IMG/VR virus record: IMGVR_UViG_3300030508_000011
Coordinates: 1-36,924 of that record
Length of the DNA: 36,924 bases
Strand: one strand, 5' to 3'
Source: a virus
Shown here: in pieces, positions 5,839 through 12,588 of the stretch
Layout of the letters: each line of letters begins with the position of its first letter
How positions within the stretch are numbered: the first letter of the stretch is position 1
Made by a program: the position numbers and the translations under genes
Notes under the pieces: model-generated
What the model was told of the DNA's origin: nothing
Database searches by the model: none
What the model saw: only the letters and a program-made list of their open reading frames with translations

Positions 5839-6528
5839 TCACCACGTCACAACGTCGGCTGAAAGGTCGCGTGGCGGCAGCAAATTTATATAATCTTGCC
5901 ACGGTCCGTCAAGTTTGGCGCCGAGAAAAGTTGAGAAGTGTTTTATGAACCTGGATTCGGTTTTCAAATCCTGAACTTCGCGGAAATAGTTTTTTACCGC
6001 AAGATCGAGCTTCGCATAAATTTCTGGGTTCATCGGGTTGCGATGAAGAAATTTCATTCCGGCCGCTTTCCCGCGTTTGAGTGGATAATTTTCGTACAGC
6101 GCGTCAAAATCAAAATCCCCCACACCCCCTAAAGAATCCTTTTCCTCTTCCTTCTCCTTAGCCCCATTAGATGGGGCGTGTACGGACCGTGCAAGGCCCT
6201 TCTTTTTTGTAAAGTGATTTACTTTTGAAAGGATAGATTTATGAACTGGGTTCTCAGGATTGAGGTCGCCATATTGAAAATCAATGAAGCTTTTGATGAA
6301 GATTTGACGATCAGAAAACCATGTTAATTCATCGCCAAAAGTAGCCACTAATTCTTCTTTTGTGACCTCTTCCTGGATATGAAAAGATAACAATTTTAGA
6401 TTTGCATCCCATATCCCCGCATAGTCGCAATTATCGCAAATATAGAGCCATACAAGCTTCATTTTTATCGAAAGCTCGCTGAAATTATTCTTTTTCCACT
6501 TGTCTGTATCAGTAAATCGTTTTGCCAA
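5839..6528 (-). CDS. Phage replication initiator / helicase loader-like protein
   Basis: A TTG start at 6526-6528 is chosen. AAGGAG lies 8 bases upstream, and the resulting N-terminus (MAKRFTDTDKWKKNNFSEL) matches the usual beginning of this phage family. A longer frame to 6615 has no binding site. The 229-aa protein has an N-terminal winged-helix-like segment (LVWLYICDNCDYAGIWDANL) typical of replisome-organiser/O-like proteins. An acidic linker follows, then a C-terminal part (FDALYENYPLKRGKAAGMKF and FIKHFSTFLG) also common in these proteins. It would bind the origin and help load the helicase encoded just downstream. It is the first gene of the leftward unit. Confidence 0.75.
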   Translation of the reverse strand: MAKRFTDTDKWKKNNFSELSIKMKLVWLYICDNCDYAGIWDANLKLLSFHIQEEVTKEELVATFGDELTWFSDRQIFIKSFIDFQYGDLNPENPVHKSILSKVNHFTKKKGLARSVHAPSNGAKEKEEEKDSLGGVGDFDFDALYENYPLKRGKAAGMKFLHRNPMNPEIYAKLDLAVKNYFREVQDLKTESRFIKHFSTFLGAKLDGPWQDYINLLPPRDLSADVVTW

Positions 6529-6620
6529 ATGTCGTACTCCTTGTTGATATATAGGAGTCGAATTGTTGACAGGTGGCATATAAGGATATAGCCTTCGAGA
6601 CAATTCGATCCGCAAATTGA

Positions 6621-6648
6621 ATTAACCCTGGGCTTGGCCCCAAGTCAA
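6621..6648 (-). promoter_or_regulatory. Putative leftward early promoter
   Basis: On the minus strand TTGACT (6648-6643) is separated by 16 bp from GTTAAT (6626-6621); that is 5/6 and 4/6 matches to the sigma-70 consensus. It lies about 95 bp before the TTG start of the replication gene. The match is moderate and promoter prediction by eye is weak, but there is no other unit to read from here and the direction fits. Confidence 0.4.
6633..6644. promoter_or_regulatory. Candidate operator, 12-bp palindrome in leftward promoter spacer
   Basis: CTTGG-CC-CCAAG is a perfect 5-bp inverted repeat. It lies between the putative -35 and -10 of the leftward promoter, within a short GC-rich island in otherwise AT-rich DNA. 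A protein bound here should block leftward transcription. The small Xre regulator is the obvious partner, but binding is inferred only. Confidence 0.45.
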
Positions 6649-6681
6649 ATACCCGGGGTCTGTTTTTTCTTTCATCCCGAC

Positions 6682-6710
6682 TTGACATAGTCTTTTCTGA
6701 GTTGTTGAAT
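6682..6710 (+). promoter_or_regulatory. Putative rightward late promoter
   Basis: TTGACA (6682-6687) is a perfect -35. After 17 bp comes TTGAAT (6705-6710), a 4/6 match for the -10. The next rightward gene starts 38 bp downstream. It would drive the whole rightward block up to at least the terminator after the capsid gene. The weak -10 fits a controlled promoter. Confidence 0.5.
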
Positions 6711-6733
6711 TCTTGTAACAGTTACAAATTCAA
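6705..6733. promoter_or_regulatory. Candidate operator, nested palindrome over the rightward -10
   Basis: The core TTGTAAC-A-GTTACAA (6713-6727) is a perfect 7-1-7 inverted repeat. It is flanked by TTGAAT (6705-6710) and ATTCAA (6728-6733), which are also exact complements of each other. The dyad covers the -10 and the probable transcription start, the classic place for a repressor site. The half-site TTGTAAC differs from the CTTGG half-site of the leftward palindrome, so two proteins may be involved. Confidence 0.6.
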
Positions 6734-6747
6734 AACTTGGAGATAAG

Positions 6748-6954
6748 ATGGCAATGACAGTAGCGGAAGTATTGGCTTACCTCGCACCCCTCGCGCCGGT
6801 TCTTGAACCAGAAATTCTTTCCCTCGAAGGCGCTGGTATCGCTGAGCTCCAAACAGTAATCGCTGGCGTCGCCTCTCCCGACTTGAAGCTCTTACTCCAA
6901 GCTTTGGCTGGCGCAGTAGATTCTTTTGCTAAAGCGGAAGTAGCTAAGCTGTGA
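6748..6954 (+). CDS. Small hydrophobic/amphipathic protein, first gene of the rightward unit
   Basis: The protein is 68 aa with GGAG 5 bases before the ATG. It is rich in Ala, Leu, Val and Glu (VLAYLAPLAPVLEPEIL, AELQTVIAGVASPDLKLL) and looks like two or three amphipathic helices, not a clean membrane span. It lies directly ahead of a similar small protein, a lipoprotein and the endolysin. A role in lysis, such as holin or antiholin, is possible by position only. It overlaps the next start (GTGA). I do not recognise the family. Confidence 0.65.
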   Translation: MAMTVAEVLAYLAPLAPVLEPEILSLEGAGIAELQTVIAGVASPDLKLLLQALAGAVDSFAKAEVAKL

Positions 6955-7343
6955 GTGGAATGGATCTTCCGGGGGAGGTTGCTCTTCCGGTAAATCCTAT
7001 TTCTCAAGCTATCGATAATATCTTAAATATTTTAATACAGTCAGGTGAGGCGGCCGCAAAGACATATATCACAGCCCAAGTACCTATACTTGAGGCCCCC
7101 GTGGTCGATGTATTTACGAATTCAATCCTGGATGCATTAACGCAAGCCATTGAGAATCAAACAGCAAAGATTGTGGCAACGGTTGTAAATGATCTTCAGA
7201 CTCAAATGCAGAACTCTACAGTTTTATCATCTGCAAACGCCCTCAGTGCCGCGCAGGCTCAAGGAGATAAAGGTGCCATTCAGGCAGCAACTACAAATCT
7301 TGTTAATGCTTACCGCAATCTCGGGGCTTTTAACGGGGTGTAG
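6951..7343 (+). CDS. Helical hypothetical protein of the lysis region
   Basis: The 130-aa protein starts at GTG 6951-6953, overlapping the previous TGA; an ATG at 6960 is the alternative. It is Ala/Gln/Asn-rich and helical (ISQAIDNILNILIQSGEAAAK, ILDALTQAIENQTAKIVATV) with no charged-flanked membrane span. The 3' end overlaps the lipoprotein gene by 71 bp in another frame, and its codons contain that gene's AAGGAG site. It may form part of the lysis group, but nothing identifies a function. Confidence 0.6.
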   Translation: MSGMDLPGEVALPVNPISQAIDNILNILIQSGEAAAKTYITAQVPILEAPVVDVFTNSILDALTQAIENQTAKIVATVVNDLQTQMQNSTVLSSANALSAAQAQGDKGAIQAATTNLVNAYRNLGAFNGV

Positions 7344-7620
7344 TGTTGAGATAAAGGATAAGACCTTTTATGGATCCCTCGGGACTTCTGGCGCGGCTGT
7401 GTTCCATGCTTTATCTAACAGTACTTCTGTTATCGATAATACTCAGTGGAATGCTGATTGGAACAATCTTTCTAACCCAATGATCTGTATGTCATCGAGT
7501 GACTTTACTGAGATGAAAAAAGAAGAAGAAAATCTTTGTTCATATTCGGGTAACTGCACACAAGCCCAAGTCTCTCAAATTAAATCTTTTATTAAACGAA
7601 TAGAGGGCATGAGGAAATGA
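7273..7620 (+). CDS. Phage lipoprotein, possible outer-membrane spanin
   Basis: A GTG start at 7273 is chosen because AAGGAG lies 6 bases upstream. It yields a textbook lipoprotein signal: MPFRQQ, a hydrophobic core LQILLMLTAISG, then the lipobox LLTG before Cys23. The mature part of about 93 aa has three further cysteines (near residues 71, 89 and 95) that could form a disulfide. It is followed by the muramidase gene (ATGA overlap), so a role in the last step of lysis, disrupting the outer membrane, is likely by context. Sequence alone does not prove an outer spanin; an exclusion lipoprotein is the alternative. A longer frame from 7189 lacks a binding site. Confidence 0.7.
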   Translation: MPFRQQLQILLMLTAISGLLTGCSVEIKDKTFYGSLGTSGAAVFHALSNSTSVIDNTQWNADWNNLSNPMICMSSSDFTEMKKEEENLCSYSGNCTQAQVSQIKSFIKRIEGMRK

Positions 7621-8204
7621 TTGAAGGCGTAGATATCTCACATTGGGAAAACGTTTCTAATTGGCAATTGGTAAAACAGAACCAGCATTTCGTCGGAGTG
7701 AAAGTAACTCAAGCCTTAGATTACATTGATCCAAAATTCAAAGATGAATGGGCGAATTGCAAGGCGAATGGATTAAAGCGCATCGCTTATCATGTTTTGG
7801 ATATGAACCAAGATCCGATCATTCAGGCGGCTTACTTCACTAATGCCATTGGACAGTTTGATCCAACTGATGCATTTGCTCTCGATTGGGAACAGTCGGT
7901 GAATAAATCGATTGATGGTGGAGCAGACGCATGCATGAAATTCTTCGCCGCTGTTGAGAAAGTCACAAACAAACCATGTCTGCTCTATGGAAGTTTCGCT
8001 GAAACGCAGGATATGAACTTCCCGCCTGAAGCAGCTCAAAGACCATTGTGGCTCGCCCGATATGGAGTAACAGCCACAGTTTCACCTGCTCCTTGGAAGA
8101 ACTGGACCTTATGGCAATACACTGAAAATGGACAGGCCGCAGGAATTGGAAGCTGTGATCTGAATTATTTTAATGGCACCCTAGACGATCTCAATAACCT
8201 GTAA
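7617..8204 (+). CDS. Endolysin, GH25 family muramidase
   Basis: The 195-aa protein begins IEGVDISHWENVSNW, the first beta strand of glycoside hydrolase family 25, with Asp6 in place. FALDWE at 87-92 supplies the Asp and Glu of the active-site DxE. LWLARYG and WTLWQYTENGQAAGIG, followed by DLNYFNG, are the usual C-terminal strands. The enzyme cuts the MurNAc-GlcNAc bond in peptidoglycan. It is a single catalytic domain of usual size with no wall-binding repeat and no signal peptide, so a holin should release it. It is transcribed near the front of the rightward unit. Confidence 0.95.
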   Translation: MIEGVDISHWENVSNWQLVKQNQHFVGVKVTQALDYIDPKFKDEWANCKANGLKRIAYHVLDMNQDPIIQAAYFTNAIGQFDPTDAFALDWEQSVNKSIDGGADACMKFFAAVEKVTNKPCLLYGSFAETQDMNFPPEAAQRPLWLARYGVTATVSPAPWKNWTLWQYTENGQAAGIGSCDLNYFNGTLDDLNNL

Positions 8205-8212
8205 GGAATCAA

Positions 8213-8461
8213 ATGGGCTCAATGAAAATTAAGCAGTTCAAAGATGTAGTTGCGGAAGCAAAAGCCAAGATCCCCCGTGATCAAAAAGCTATTGAGCAAG
8301 ATTATTCGAACGCGGCCGCAGCGGTTGGCGATCAGCATTTCAAAATTGAAATTGAACGAGCAAAACTCAATCAATTGACAATGAAGCTCTCTGAATTCAA
8401 AGATGAGTTTGATCATTGTGTTAAATGGAATAAAGACAAAGCCGAAAAGGAAAAATCTTAA
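8213..8461 (+). CDS. Hypothetical coiled-coil protein
   Basis: The protein is 82 aa with AAGGA 5 bases before the ATG. It is highly charged and helical (KDVVAEAKAKIPRDQKAIEQDY, FKIEIERAKLNQLTMKLSEFKDEF), probably a short coiled coil. It has no signal or membrane segment, and no family is recognised. The stop overlaps the next ATG (TAATG), so the two small genes between endolysin and terminase are coupled. Confidence 0.7.
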   Translation: MGSMKIKQFKDVVAEAKAKIPRDQKAIEQDYSNAAAAVGDQHFKIEIERAKLNQLTMKLSEFKDEFDHCVKWNKDKAEKEKS

Positions 8462-8778
8462 TGCTTACGACTCTTCCGATTACGAGAGAAGAATTTGAAA
8501 AAATGGTTAACGTGGCTTGTGATGGAGCTGGTGTACCGATGGGCGAGGATAGTATTATTGCTGCAATCAACTATTTTCATTCGCTGGACCGTGATGAATG
8601 TAAGTTCGATCCAGATATTCTCTCAAATTATCTTCGTCGGGCTTATAGCAATCAAATGACATTTGATTACACCACTGAGATCAGACACAAACGCGAAGCA
8701 GAACGTGCAGAAAAGATGGCAGAAGGTCAACCCGCAACACCGACCTTGGTACCAGTTGCAAACTCAGCGGAGCATTGA
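8461..8778 (+). CDS. Hypothetical protein
   Basis: This 105-aa protein begins MLTTLPITREEFEKMVNVAC and ends in a Pro/Ala-rich tail. A segment EDSIIAAINYFHSLDRDECKFDPDILSNYLRRA suggests three helices. AAAAGGAAAAA precedes the ATG. It overlaps the upstream stop by one base. I do not recognise it; its place before the terminase genes is typical for small phage genes of unknown role. Confidence 0.65.
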   Translation: MLTTLPITREEFEKMVNVACDGAGVPMGEDSIIAAINYFHSLDRDECKFDPDILSNYLRRAYSNQMTFDYTTEIRHKREAERAEKMAEGQPATPTLVPVANSAEH

Positions 8779-8791
8779 TTTAATTTCTCAT

Positions 8792-9175
8792 GTGAAATGC
8801 AATCATTCGATATTTAATGAAAGCTGTTCTCATTGCAGAGATCTTCGGTCGAAATGGTATAAGAAATTGAGTAAATCATTTTCAGACATTGAAGATCACC
8901 GCTATGCAGAACCGCCTCTAAAATCATGGCATGGGCATATATTCAAGCATTTGACTGATCATGAATTCGAGGACAAGTACGAATATAATCACAAGGCCGA
9001 GAAGCTCCTGAGAACATTTAACTTTGAGAATGACACCCATAGGCGGATCTGGGAACTTCATATAGAAGGATTAACAAGCCCAGAGATAGAAAAGCAAATC
9101 AGACGTATGAAAAATGCGAAAAAGCAACTTACCATTAGAAACATCATCAAAGATTTAGAGCGTGAAGTCGTATGA
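8792..9175 (+). CDS. Cys-cluster phage protein with C-terminal helix-turn-helix-like segment
   Basis: The N-terminus has KCNHSIFNESCSHCRDLRSKWY: Cys/His residues spaced like a small zinc site, followed by WYKKL and FSDIEDH. I recall this combination from many phage genes near the terminase. The C-terminal 45 residues (RIWELHIEGLTSPEIEKQIR) resemble a sigma-region-4-like helix-turn-helix, so DNA binding is plausible. The frame is open back to 8663, but that would overlap the previous gene. The GTG at 8792 gives a protein starting just before the Cys cluster, though without a good binding site; an ATT at 8783 is also possible. The start is uncertain. Confidence 0.65.
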   Translation: MKCNHSIFNESCSHCRDLRSKWYKKLSKSFSDIEDHRYAEPPLKSWHGHIFKHLTDHEFEDKYEYNHKAEKLLRTFNFENDTHRRIWELHIEGLTSPEIEKQIRRMKNAKKQLTIRNIIKDLEREVV

Positions 9176-9798
9176 TCGTAAAGCTCCGTCCATTCAATAA
9201 AGACACAGACTCAGGCTTCATCATCGATTCGATGGCTAAGGCCCTATATAAAGAACAATTTCCAGATGCTAAGAGATATAAGAAATCTTGGTTTGAATCT
9301 ATGCATAAAGAGATATTGTATAGAATAGAAAATAGCCAAGTACGCATAGCATGCAGCCATGAGGACGACGAGTTCTTATTGGGTTATGCCATTGATGATG
9401 CTTTTGTATTTGTAAAAGAAAACTATCGCAAACAAGGTATTGCTACACTGCTTTGTGAAAATATTAAAATGAGCGATGAATCTGGATATATGACCAAATT
9501 AGGAAAGAAAATCATTCAAGCCAAGGAGGCACACTTGACGAACCAAGAACAGCCAGAAGATAATAAAGCAATTGCTACCAAGAACATCGAGAAGCTTATC
9601 AAGTCTGGTTTCCCAATTAAGGTAGCTAAATTCGATCCAGCACTCACCTCTGGTTATGCCAATGCTGAATATGAATTCAATATGGCCTCGACCAATAAAC
9701 TTAGAGTCCCTGACGAGATGTACTTAACTCCAATGGGGGTTATTGTTGTCCAGAACGGGAAAGTATTCGGCGGCACAGCCTACTCTTGGTCTGTATGA
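9172..9798 (+). CDS. GNAT-like acetyltransferase-fold phage protein
   Basis: The protein is 208 aa. AFVFVKENYRKQGIATLLCENI at about 77-98 fits GNAT motif A, where (R/Q)xxGx(G/A) binds the acetyl-CoA pyrophosphate (here RKQGIA, 86-91). The first line, MIVKLRPFNKDTDSGFIIDS, is the usual first strand and helix. The C-terminal half (about 110-208) has no recognised domain. Similar proteins are often found just upstream of phage terminase genes, but their substrate is not known. The start overlaps the upstream stop (ATGA). Confidence 0.7.
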   Translation: MIVKLRPFNKDTDSGFIIDSMAKALYKEQFPDAKRYKKSWFESMHKEILYRIENSQVRIACSHEDDEFLLGYAIDDAFVFVKENYRKQGIATLLCENIKMSDESGYMTKLGKKIIQAKEAHLTNQEQPEDNKAIATKNIEKLIKSGFPIKVAKFDPALTSGYANAEYEFNMASTNKLRVPDEMYLTPMGVIVVQNGKVFGGTAYSWSV

Positions 9799-9830
9799 CG
9801 CTGGACCGTCAAAGAAACAATTGAATAACT

Positions 9831-10286
9831 ATGTTCAAGCCTGGGAATAAACTATCCACAGGTCGCGCTAAGGGTGCCGTTAATAAGCGCACAATTGAGT
9901 TTAGAGCGACTTTAGAGCGAGAAGGCTTCGATCCTGCCATGGCCATGCTAGAGATCTATAAAGAGGCAAAGAAGACATATGACAACTATGCCGTTATATA
10001 CGACCAATTGATTGCCAATAAGATCAAAGCTGGCGATCCATTTCCGGTTGAAGATAAGGCCGATAAATATCTGAAGATTGCGGCCGATATGGTTAAGGAT
10101 ATCTCGAGCTATTGTTATCCAAAGCTTAAATCAGTTGAGCAGACTAAACAGAATCCTCTGGATGACATGACTGCAGAGCAGAAGCTTGAAACGATGAGAG
10201 AAGCAGTAAAGATGATGGAGCGTGAAGTTGGAGATTCATCTAAACGAATTGGTCCAGGAAGCGATAAGGATAACGGCGAGTCCTAA
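9831..10286 (+). CDS. Putative small terminase subunit
   Basis: The 151-aa protein begins FKPGNKLSTGRAKGAVNKRT. This Gly/Lys/Arg-rich start recurs in the small terminase candidates of many podo- and siphoviruses. A helical body follows (ATLEREGFDPAMAMLEIYKEAKKTY; ADKYLKIAADMVKDISSYCY) with a charged tail. It would recognise the packaging site and regulate the large subunit, whose gene overlaps its 3' end by 65 bp. The family is very divergent, so the call rests on position and general make-up. Confidence 0.7.
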   Translation: MFKPGNKLSTGRAKGAVNKRTIEFRATLEREGFDPAMAMLEIYKEAKKTYDNYAVIYDQLIANKIKAGDPFPVEDKADKYLKIAADMVKDISSYCYPKLKSVEQTKQNPLDDMTAEQKLETMREAVKMMEREVGDSSKRIGPGSDKDNGES

Positions 10287-11688
10287 CTTCATCCTCGATA
10301 ATTTCCTATTCAAGGAGCAAATAGACTTTGTTAGAGATCCTGCTCGTTTTGCTACTGCCGTCTGTAGTGTGCGTGCTGGCAAGACTACCGCATGCGCGGC
10401 CGACCTTATTGATACTGCTCTTTCGATGCCTGGCACTACTGGCTTGTACATTACTCTGGCTAGGTCTAGCGCTAAGCGCATCGTTTGGCCTGAGCTTCAT
10501 AAGATTGTAAGAGAATTTAAGATTGAGTGTTCGTTCAATGAAGTAGAGCTAGCGATTAAGTTTCCAAATGGATCTGTAATCTATTGCTCAGGTGCGAATA
10601 CTGAGGCAGAAACAGAGAAACTCAGAGGGTTATCAAATGTTGCATTGGTTTACATTGATGAGAGCCAGGCTTTTAGATCGCATCTCAAAGAACTCGTTGA
10701 AGATGTTCTCGTCAAACGACTCTACGATACAAATGGACGGTGCCGGCTTATTGGAACTCCTGGACCAATTCCCTCCGGATACTTTCATGATTGTAGCAAA
10801 AGCTCCCAATGGGCACATCATGCTTGGACCCTCCACAACAATCCTTGGATTGAGCGAAAGTCTGGGCTCACAGTTTCCCAACTTATCCAGCAGGACATGG
10901 ATCGAAAAGGCGTTACAGTCGATGACCCAAGCATACAAAGAGAGTGCTTTGGTCGATGGGTCCTCGACTCCCAATCCTTAATCCTTCAATACGATGCGGG
11001 TAAAAATCATTATGAGACGCTGCCTAAAGGATCTTGGAAGTATATTCTTGGTATGGATTTCGGCTATAACGATGCTGATTCTTTTAGTGTTCTGGGGTGG
11101 ACTGATGTTTCACCAGATACTTATTTGGTTGAAGAAGTAATCAAAGAGAAACAAACCTATGAACAAATGGTCAAAAACTTCGAAGAGCTCCACGCCAAAT
11201 ACCACTTCCATAAAGTCAAAGCCGATCCCGGTGGCGGTGGGAAAAAGCTCATCGAGTCGCTCAGGGCAAGATACCCACTCCCATTCGAGTCGGCAGAAAA
11301 GACAGAAAAAGTTGCCAACCTCAAAATCTTAAACAATGCTTTAAGGACTGGACGATTTAAGGCTCGTAAGGATTCAAGGTTTGCTCAGGATTGTAATCTC
11401 TTGGAGCGAGATCTTGATAAGTCCACGCCAGACAAAATAGTAATCAAAGGACACTCTGATGCTGTTGATTCGGTTTTATATCCTTTCAAAGAATCTCCAG
11501 CTTACTATTACAAGCCACCAGTGGAAACCCCGAGACCGGGCACGCCTGGTTATTCGGATTGGCAAGCGAAAGAGTTTGAACGTGGAACTATGGATCGCTT
11601 AAATAGGGAACAGAAGGATAAGAAGTCTAAGGATCTATTGGATTGGAATGTTGGTTCAGATATGACGCCTGACTGGAACCGCTGGTGA
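10222..11688 (+). CDS. Large terminase subunit (ATPase and nuclease)
   Basis: The protein is 488 aa. Walker A is CSVRAGKTT at 48-56, Walker B is ALVYIDE at 141-147, and the coupling motif GTPGP is at 178-182. The RNase H-like nuclease has acidic residues in LGMDFGYND (Asp279), in KADPGGGG (Asp335) and in HSDAVDSVLY (Asp413 or Asp416). It pumps DNA into the procapsid through the portal and cuts the concatemer. The start is uncertain: GTG 10222 is the longest frame but its GGAG is too close; a TTG at 10249 is an alternative. It is followed at once by a 56-aa gene (GTGA overlap). Confidence 0.95.
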   Translation: MKLEIHLNELVQEAIRITASPNFILDNFLFKEQIDFVRDPARFATAVCSVRAGKTTACAADLIDTALSMPGTTGLYITLARSSAKRIVWPELHKIVREFKIECSFNEVELAIKFPNGSVIYCSGANTEAETEKLRGLSNVALVYIDESQAFRSHLKELVEDVLVKRLYDTNGRCRLIGTPGPIPSGYFHDCSKSSQWAHHAWTLHNNPWIERKSGLTVSQLIQQDMDRKGVTVDDPSIQRECFGRWVLDSQSLILQYDAGKNHYETLPKGSWKYILGMDFGYNDADSFSVLGWTDVSPDTYLVEEVIKEKQTYEQMVKNFEELHAKYHFHKVKADPGGGGKKLIESLRARYPLPFESAEKTEKVANLKILNNALRTGRFKARKDSRFAQDCNLLERDLDKSTPDKIVIKGHSDAVDSVLYPFKESPAYYYKPPVETPRPGTPGYSDWQAKEFERGTMDRLNREQKDKKSKDLLDWNVGSDMTPDWNRW

Positions 11689-11855
11689 ATGAAGATGAGG
11701 TTCTCTTTAAAGTTAGAATGAGCAAGGATAGCAAAACAGCTTATCTCGAACTTGAGTCCAAAGAAGTAATCACATATGGGATATTGATCGATGCGTTGAT
11801 AGATCTTGCTGATCAATTGAGTAAAGATGAGAATAGTACGGACGACAGACATTGA
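11685..11855 (+). CDS. Small acidic hypothetical protein (56 aa)
   Basis: GTG at 11685-11687 overlaps the terminase stop (GTGA), and the TGA at 11853-11855 is directly followed by the next ATG. The protein begins MNEDEVLFKVRMSKDSKTAY and has an amphipathic helix (YGILIDALIDLADQL) and an acidic end. It is short and not recognised, but the coupling on both sides and the absence of any other frame make it a credible gene. Confidence 0.6.
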   Translation: MNEDEVLFKVRMSKDSKTAYLELESKEVITYGILIDALIDLADQLSKDENSTDDRH

Positions 11856-12065
11856 ATGAGTCATAGATGTCCATTTTGTGGTTATGGCTGTCGGAGTTTT
11901 AGTGAACAACACAATCATAAATGCGAACCAGAAGCTAAGATGACGGGATTGCTTGCATGGCTTCCAAAATCTCCTGAGGAGATCAACGTTCGCGATGTAA
12001 CATTCTTGGATGAGATCTACTTCTGGCCAAGACCAATCAAATGGAATAAAGAAAAGAAGAAATAA
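11856..12065 (+). CDS. Small zinc-ribbon-like hypothetical protein
   Basis: The protein has 69 aa. MSHRCPFCGYGCRSFSEQHN holds Cys5, Cys8 and Cys12, followed by His19, His21 and Cys23. This spacing could bind one zinc ion in a C2H2- or ribbon-like finger. The remainder (PEEINVRDVTFLDEIYFWPR) is not recognised. It starts immediately after the previous stop and precedes the tRNA gene. DNA or protein binding is likely for such a finger, but nothing indicates the target. Confidence 0.65.
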   Translation: MSHRCPFCGYGCRSFSEQHNHKCEPEAKMTGLLAWLPKSPEEINVRDVTFLDEIYFWPRPIKWNKEKKK

Positions 12066-12069
12066 TTGT

Positions 12070-12142
12070 TGCCGGATAGTTGAGTTGGTACAACGTCGCC
12101 CTGTTACGGCGAATATCGGTGGTTCGAGTCCATCTCCGGCAG
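12070..12142 (+). tRNA. tRNA-Asn (anticodon GUU)
   Basis: It is a complete cloverleaf of 73 nt. The acceptor TGCCGGA pairs with TCCGGCA at 12135-12141, and the D stem GTTG pairs with CAAC. The anticodon stem TCGCC/GGCGA closes the loop CTGTTAC with GTT at 12103-12105. The T arm is GGTGG-TTCGAGT-CCATC, and the discriminator is G. The 3' CCA is not encoded. It reads AAC and AAT codons, which are abundant in the Asn-rich fibre and tail genes downstream. It is inserted in the late unit between terminase and portal genes. Confidence 0.95.
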
Positions 12143-12198
12143 ATTCCCAGTCATCACTAATACTTACAAACCTAGACTAACGCGCCATTCATCTATGA

Positions 12199-12414
12199 AT
12201 GATGCTTCCATTTCTTAAGAAACGAAAAACTCCACGAACTCAAGAGCCGATGCCTGATCGAATGGTCGGTCTATCTGGTGACGAAGAGCTTGAGCATAAG
12301 ACTATCGAAGAGCTTATGAAGGCCGCAAAAGACGGTGACCATGGGCTATTCCGTTCATCTTTGGAAGCATTCCTATCACATCAATTTGATTGGGAGGGCG
12401 AAGATGCCGAATGA
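12199..12414 (+). CDS. Small acidic hypothetical protein, paralogue of the next gene
   Basis: The 71-aa protein begins MMLPFLKKRKTPRTQEP and has an acidic second half. Residues 39-65 (EELMKAAKDGDHGLFRSSLE and following) align with the protein encoded next (REAMAAINANDHEGFRDSMH), sharing a D(H)xxxFRxS core. The pair therefore looks like an old tandem duplication. No clear binding site precedes the ATG. Such genes often precede the portal gene in podoviruses; their role is unknown. Confidence 0.6.
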   Translation: MMLPFLKKRKTPRTQEPMPDRMVGLSGDEELEHKTIEELMKAAKDGDHGLFRSSLEAFLSHQFDWEGEDAE

Positions 12415-12586
12415 GCCAGGCGAAGTTCAAGACAAGCCAGATCAAGACGAACATGAAGGCATGATGGATCAATGTGCCCGTGAAGCAATGGCCGCAATCA
12501 ATGCCAATGACCACGAAGGCTTCAGAGATTCAATGCATGTGTTGATGGCTGATTTTCTGACAAAAATGTCCCCTAAGGAGGATTAA
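12404..12586 (+). CDS. Small acidic hypothetical protein, paralogue of the previous gene
   Basis: The start MPNEPGEVQDKPDQDE is chosen because GGAGG lies 6 bases before this ATG; the longer frame to 12335 lies inside the previous gene. The 60-aa protein is acidic and ends in MADFLTKMSPKED. Its centre matches the preceding gene's product (ANDHEGFRDSM against DGDHGLFRSSL). It overlaps that gene by 11 bp and is followed by AAGGAGG for the next gene. Confidence 0.65.
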   Translation: MPNEPGEVQDKPDQDEHEGMMDQCAREAMAAINANDHEGFRDSMHVLMADFLTKMSPKED

Positions 12587-12588
12587 CC

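Noticed and set aside
6529-6615. Longer N-terminus of the replication initiator
   Set aside because: The frame to 6615 has no binding site and adds residues not typical of the family; TTG 6528 has AAGGAG and gives the usual beginning.
12070-12142. tRNA as a prophage attachment site
   Set aside because: It is a full functional cloverleaf inside the late gene block, and no integrase or excisionase was found.
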